DNA of 7,037 nucleotides from Eubacterium sp. TM05-53 (GTDB taxonomy: Bacteria; Bacillota_I; Bacilli_A; Erysipelotrichales; Erysipelotrichaceae), in the NCBI RefSeq assembly GCF_003436425.1, contig NZ_QSPK01000090.1:1-7037 (forward strand), read 5' to 3'. Positions 5,856 through 7,037 of the stretch are shown in pieces; position 1 is the first letter of the stretch; every line of letters begins with the position of its first letter. The translations under genes were made by a program, and so were the position numbers. The notes under the pieces were generated by a model. That model saw only the letters and a list, made by a program, of their open reading frames with translations, was not told the DNA's origin and searched no databases.

Positions 5856-6379
5856 TTAGTACATTAAAAGGAAATATATCATTATTGGATTTTGATTTAA
5901 TTGTTGATCCAACCAATCAACAAGTTTTACCGATGCAAGGAGTGAGCTCACAGATTTTTCATCAGGCTGGAAATGAAATGATGAAGGCTTGTCAGGCTTT
6001 GAATGGTTTGGAAGTAGGAAAAGCGAAGATGACACAATCTTTTCATTTGCCATGTAAAGCCGTCATTCATACGTGTGGACCACGTTATATTGATGGTGCT
6101 CATAATGAGAATGAATACTTGGCTGCATGTTATTGGAATAGTATGGCGTTGGCTTATGATTATATGCGAAAAAATGATATGGAATCCATCAATATCGCAT
6201 TCCCATGTATTTCTACAGGTATCAATGCGTATCCAAATCATGAAGCTTGTTTGATTGCGATTCAAACTGTGAAAAGATTAATGAATAAGTTTCCTGAAAC
6301 TAAGGCTATTCATGTATGTTTTGTGTGTGATAAAACAGAAGATTATATGTTGTATAAAGAGGCATTAAGACTACGATGA
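5852..6379 (+). CDS. Stand-alone macro domain protein
   Basis: This 175-residue protein is a single macro domain, a fold that binds ADP-ribose and in many bacteria removes it from proteins or nucleic acids. The match runs over the whole length: LKGNISLLDFDLIVDPTN (5-22), GVSSQIFHQAG (30-40), GKAKMTQSFHLPCKAVIHTCGP (56-77), LAACYWNSM (90-98) and IAFPCISTGINAYP (115-128). The first loop is unusual. The family's NAAN is DPTN, with Asn22 kept. The glycine-rich GGGVDGAIH is replaced by MQGVSSQIF, so the Asp expected of MacroD/YmdB-type hydrolases is Ser32. It may therefore bind ADP-ribose or a related ligand without hydrolysis, or use other residues. GGGAG-like GGGAG at 5840-5844 lies seven bases upstream of the ATG. 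The gene overlaps rmuC and the methyltransferase gene by four bases each. No DarT or sirtuin gene is present nearby. Confidence 0.88.
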   Translation: MISTLKGNISLLDFDLIVDPTNQQVLPMQGVSSQIFHQAGNEMMKACQALNGLEVGKAKMTQSFHLPCKAVIHTCGPRYIDGAHNENEYLAACYWNSMALAYDYMRKNDMESINIAFPCISTGINAYPNHEACLIAIQTVKRLMNKFPETKAIHVCFVCDKTEDYMLYKEALRLR

Positions 6380-6903
6380 AATCCATGGTTGATTTATCTC
6401 ATGAATTTTTAAAGTCTGTTCTTCATAAACAAGCAATATGTGTGGATGCTACATTAGGACAGGGAAAAGATACAGATTTCTTTTTGTCACAAAATGTACA
6501 TAAAGTATATGGCTTCGAAATTCAAAGGGATGTTTTTGAAAATACAAAAGAGCGATTTGATGATCGAAAAATTTGTTTCTATAATGTTGGACATGAACAT
6601 ATGGAAGAATATATTCATGAATCTATAGATGCGATCATCTTTAATTTTGGATATTTTCCTCAAGGAGATCAAAAAATCACAACGCATTCTTCTTCAAGTG
6701 TAAGTGCAGTCAAACAAGCCTTGCATCTTTTAAAAGTAAAAGGAAGAATGGCACTTGTGATGTATCCACATGAATCAGGACAAGAAGAAGCTAAATGTAT
6801 GGAAGAGTTTTTAAAAACACAAACATCAATTCAGGTGCAGAAAATACAAAACTTATTGGTGGATCATTGTCCATATTTATTATTGATTGAGAAAAGAAGA
6901 TAA
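6376..6903 (+). CDS. mnmM: MnmM/YtqB-like SAM-dependent tRNA methyltransferase
   Basis: This 175-residue class I methyltransferase fits the family formerly called 'putative rRNA methylase' (YtqB). B. subtilis YtqB, now MnmM, makes the 5-methylaminomethyl group on wobble uridine of certain tRNAs from the 5-aminomethyl form. Seen are the SAM-binding VDATLGQGKDTDFFL (23-37; family VDATxGNGxDTLFL), an acidic strand end at YGFEIQ (45-50), DAIIFNFGYFPQGDQKITT (85-103; family FNLGYLPGGDK) and MYPHESGQEEA near 133-143 (family YPGHxGGxxE). The changed positions in the last two motifs make exact activity less certain. No anchor or signal is present. The start overlaps the macro gene stop (ATGA); the nearest ribosome binding site, GAGG at 6359-6362, is rather distant, so translation probably depends on coupling. 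No clear terminator follows. Confidence 0.87.
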   Translation: MKSMVDLSHEFLKSVLHKQAICVDATLGQGKDTDFFLSQNVHKVYGFEIQRDVFENTKERFDDRKICFYNVGHEHMEEYIHESIDAIIFNFGYFPQGDQKITTHSSSSVSAVKQALHLLKVKGRMALVMYPHESGQEEAKCMEEFLKTQTSIQVQKIQNLLVDHCPYLLLIEKRR

Positions 6904-6918
6904 ATACCCGTATTATTA

Positions 6919-6927
6919 TGATAGAAT
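6919..6927 (+). promoter_or_regulatory. Candidate extended -10 promoter
   Basis: TGATAGAAT fits TGnTATAAT with one mismatch and lies 16 bases after the methyltransferase stop. There is no clear -35, which extended -10 promoters tolerate. A transcript would start near 6934 and lead to the ribosome binding site at 6952-6959, ahead of the interrupted frame at 6968. Confidence 0.4.
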
Positions 6928-6967
6928 TTGTATAGAGAAATCCCCTAATAGAAAAGGAGTGACATGT

Positions 6968-7037
6968 ATGTTTCTAACGTAAGCGTCAAATAGGACCCAT
7001 ATTAAAAGAACGATCTCTTTGTGAAATAATAGAGCCA
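6968..7037 (+). pseudogene. 5' end of a possibly frame-disrupted gene, runs off the window
   Basis: AAAAGGAG (6952-6959) is eight bases before ATG 6968, an ideal start arrangement behind a promoter-like element. That frame reads only M-F-L-T and then stops at TAA 6980-6982. Shifting by one base at this stop gives an open, protein-like frame to the window edge, beginning KRQIGPILKERSL. This suggests a one-base insertion, a sequencing error or a +1 frameshift. A second ATG at 6964, four bases from the ribosome binding site, gives only a nine-residue peptide ending at 6993, so a leader peptide is an alternative. I do not recognise the protein, and an open stretch of about 20 codons could also be chance. 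Confidence 0.3.

Noticed and set aside
5948..6265. Minus-strand frame of 105 codons inside the macro domain gene
   Set aside because: The plus strand carries a clear macro domain across the same bases; no promoter, ribosome binding site or family pattern supports the minus frame.
5852..6379. A DarTG-type toxin-antitoxin system based on the macro domain
   Set aside because: No DarT-like ADP-ribosyltransferase lies beside it, and DarG normally has an additional C-terminal domain absent here.
6904..7037. T-box or riboswitch leader at the right end
   Set aside because: I could not find a T-box AGTA/GGGAC pattern, a specifier loop or a conserved riboswitch core; the region also has an early ribosome binding site.

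Overview
The window is AT-rich DNA with strong AGGAGG-type ribosome binding sites, short intergenic gaps and TATAAT/TTGACA-like promoters. These point to a low-GC Firmicute. The gene content (a DUF7309/DUF6930 protein, a NimA-like flavoprotein, a short RmuC, an MnmM/YtqB-type tRNA methyltransferase) would suit an Erysipelotrichia-like gut bacterium, but the family-level placement is inference. No phage, IS, CRISPR, tRNA or rRNA is recognisable.

The layout is two divergent arms meeting at about 4083-4138. The left arm is on the minus strand, read right to left: a PAP2-type lipid phosphatase (own promoter and terminator), a monoacylglycerol-lipase-like alpha/beta hydrolase (own promoter and terminator), a NimA/pyridoxamine-oxidase-like flavoprotein directly behind that terminator, then a closely packed pair of uncharacterised proteins (DUF7309+DUF6930, and a diverged pRiA4b ORF-3-like protein) ending in a strong bidirectional terminator at 141-165. 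To the left of that terminator, about 140 bases hold a perfect 11-bp inverted repeat and a good extended -10 on the plus strand, possibly a small RNA gene.

The right arm is on the plus strand: a creatininase-family metal-dependent amidohydrolase, a terminator-like hairpin, then three genes with 4-base ATGA overlaps: rmuC, a stand-alone macro domain protein with an altered catalytic loop, and an mnmM/ytqB-like tRNA methyltransferase. The last 130 bases contain a promoter-like element, a good ribosome binding site and the start of an apparently frame-disrupted gene that runs off the window.

Most genes are chromosomal housekeeping or general metabolism. The points most worth following are the rmuC-macro-methyltransferase operon with its unusual macro domain, the two terminator-like hairpins placed in gene leaders, the DUF7309/pRiA4b-like pair with a CxxC-x16-CxxC site, the possible small RNA at the left end, and the stop codon that interrupts the right-end reading frame after four codons. 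I did not find a clear new defence or mobile system.
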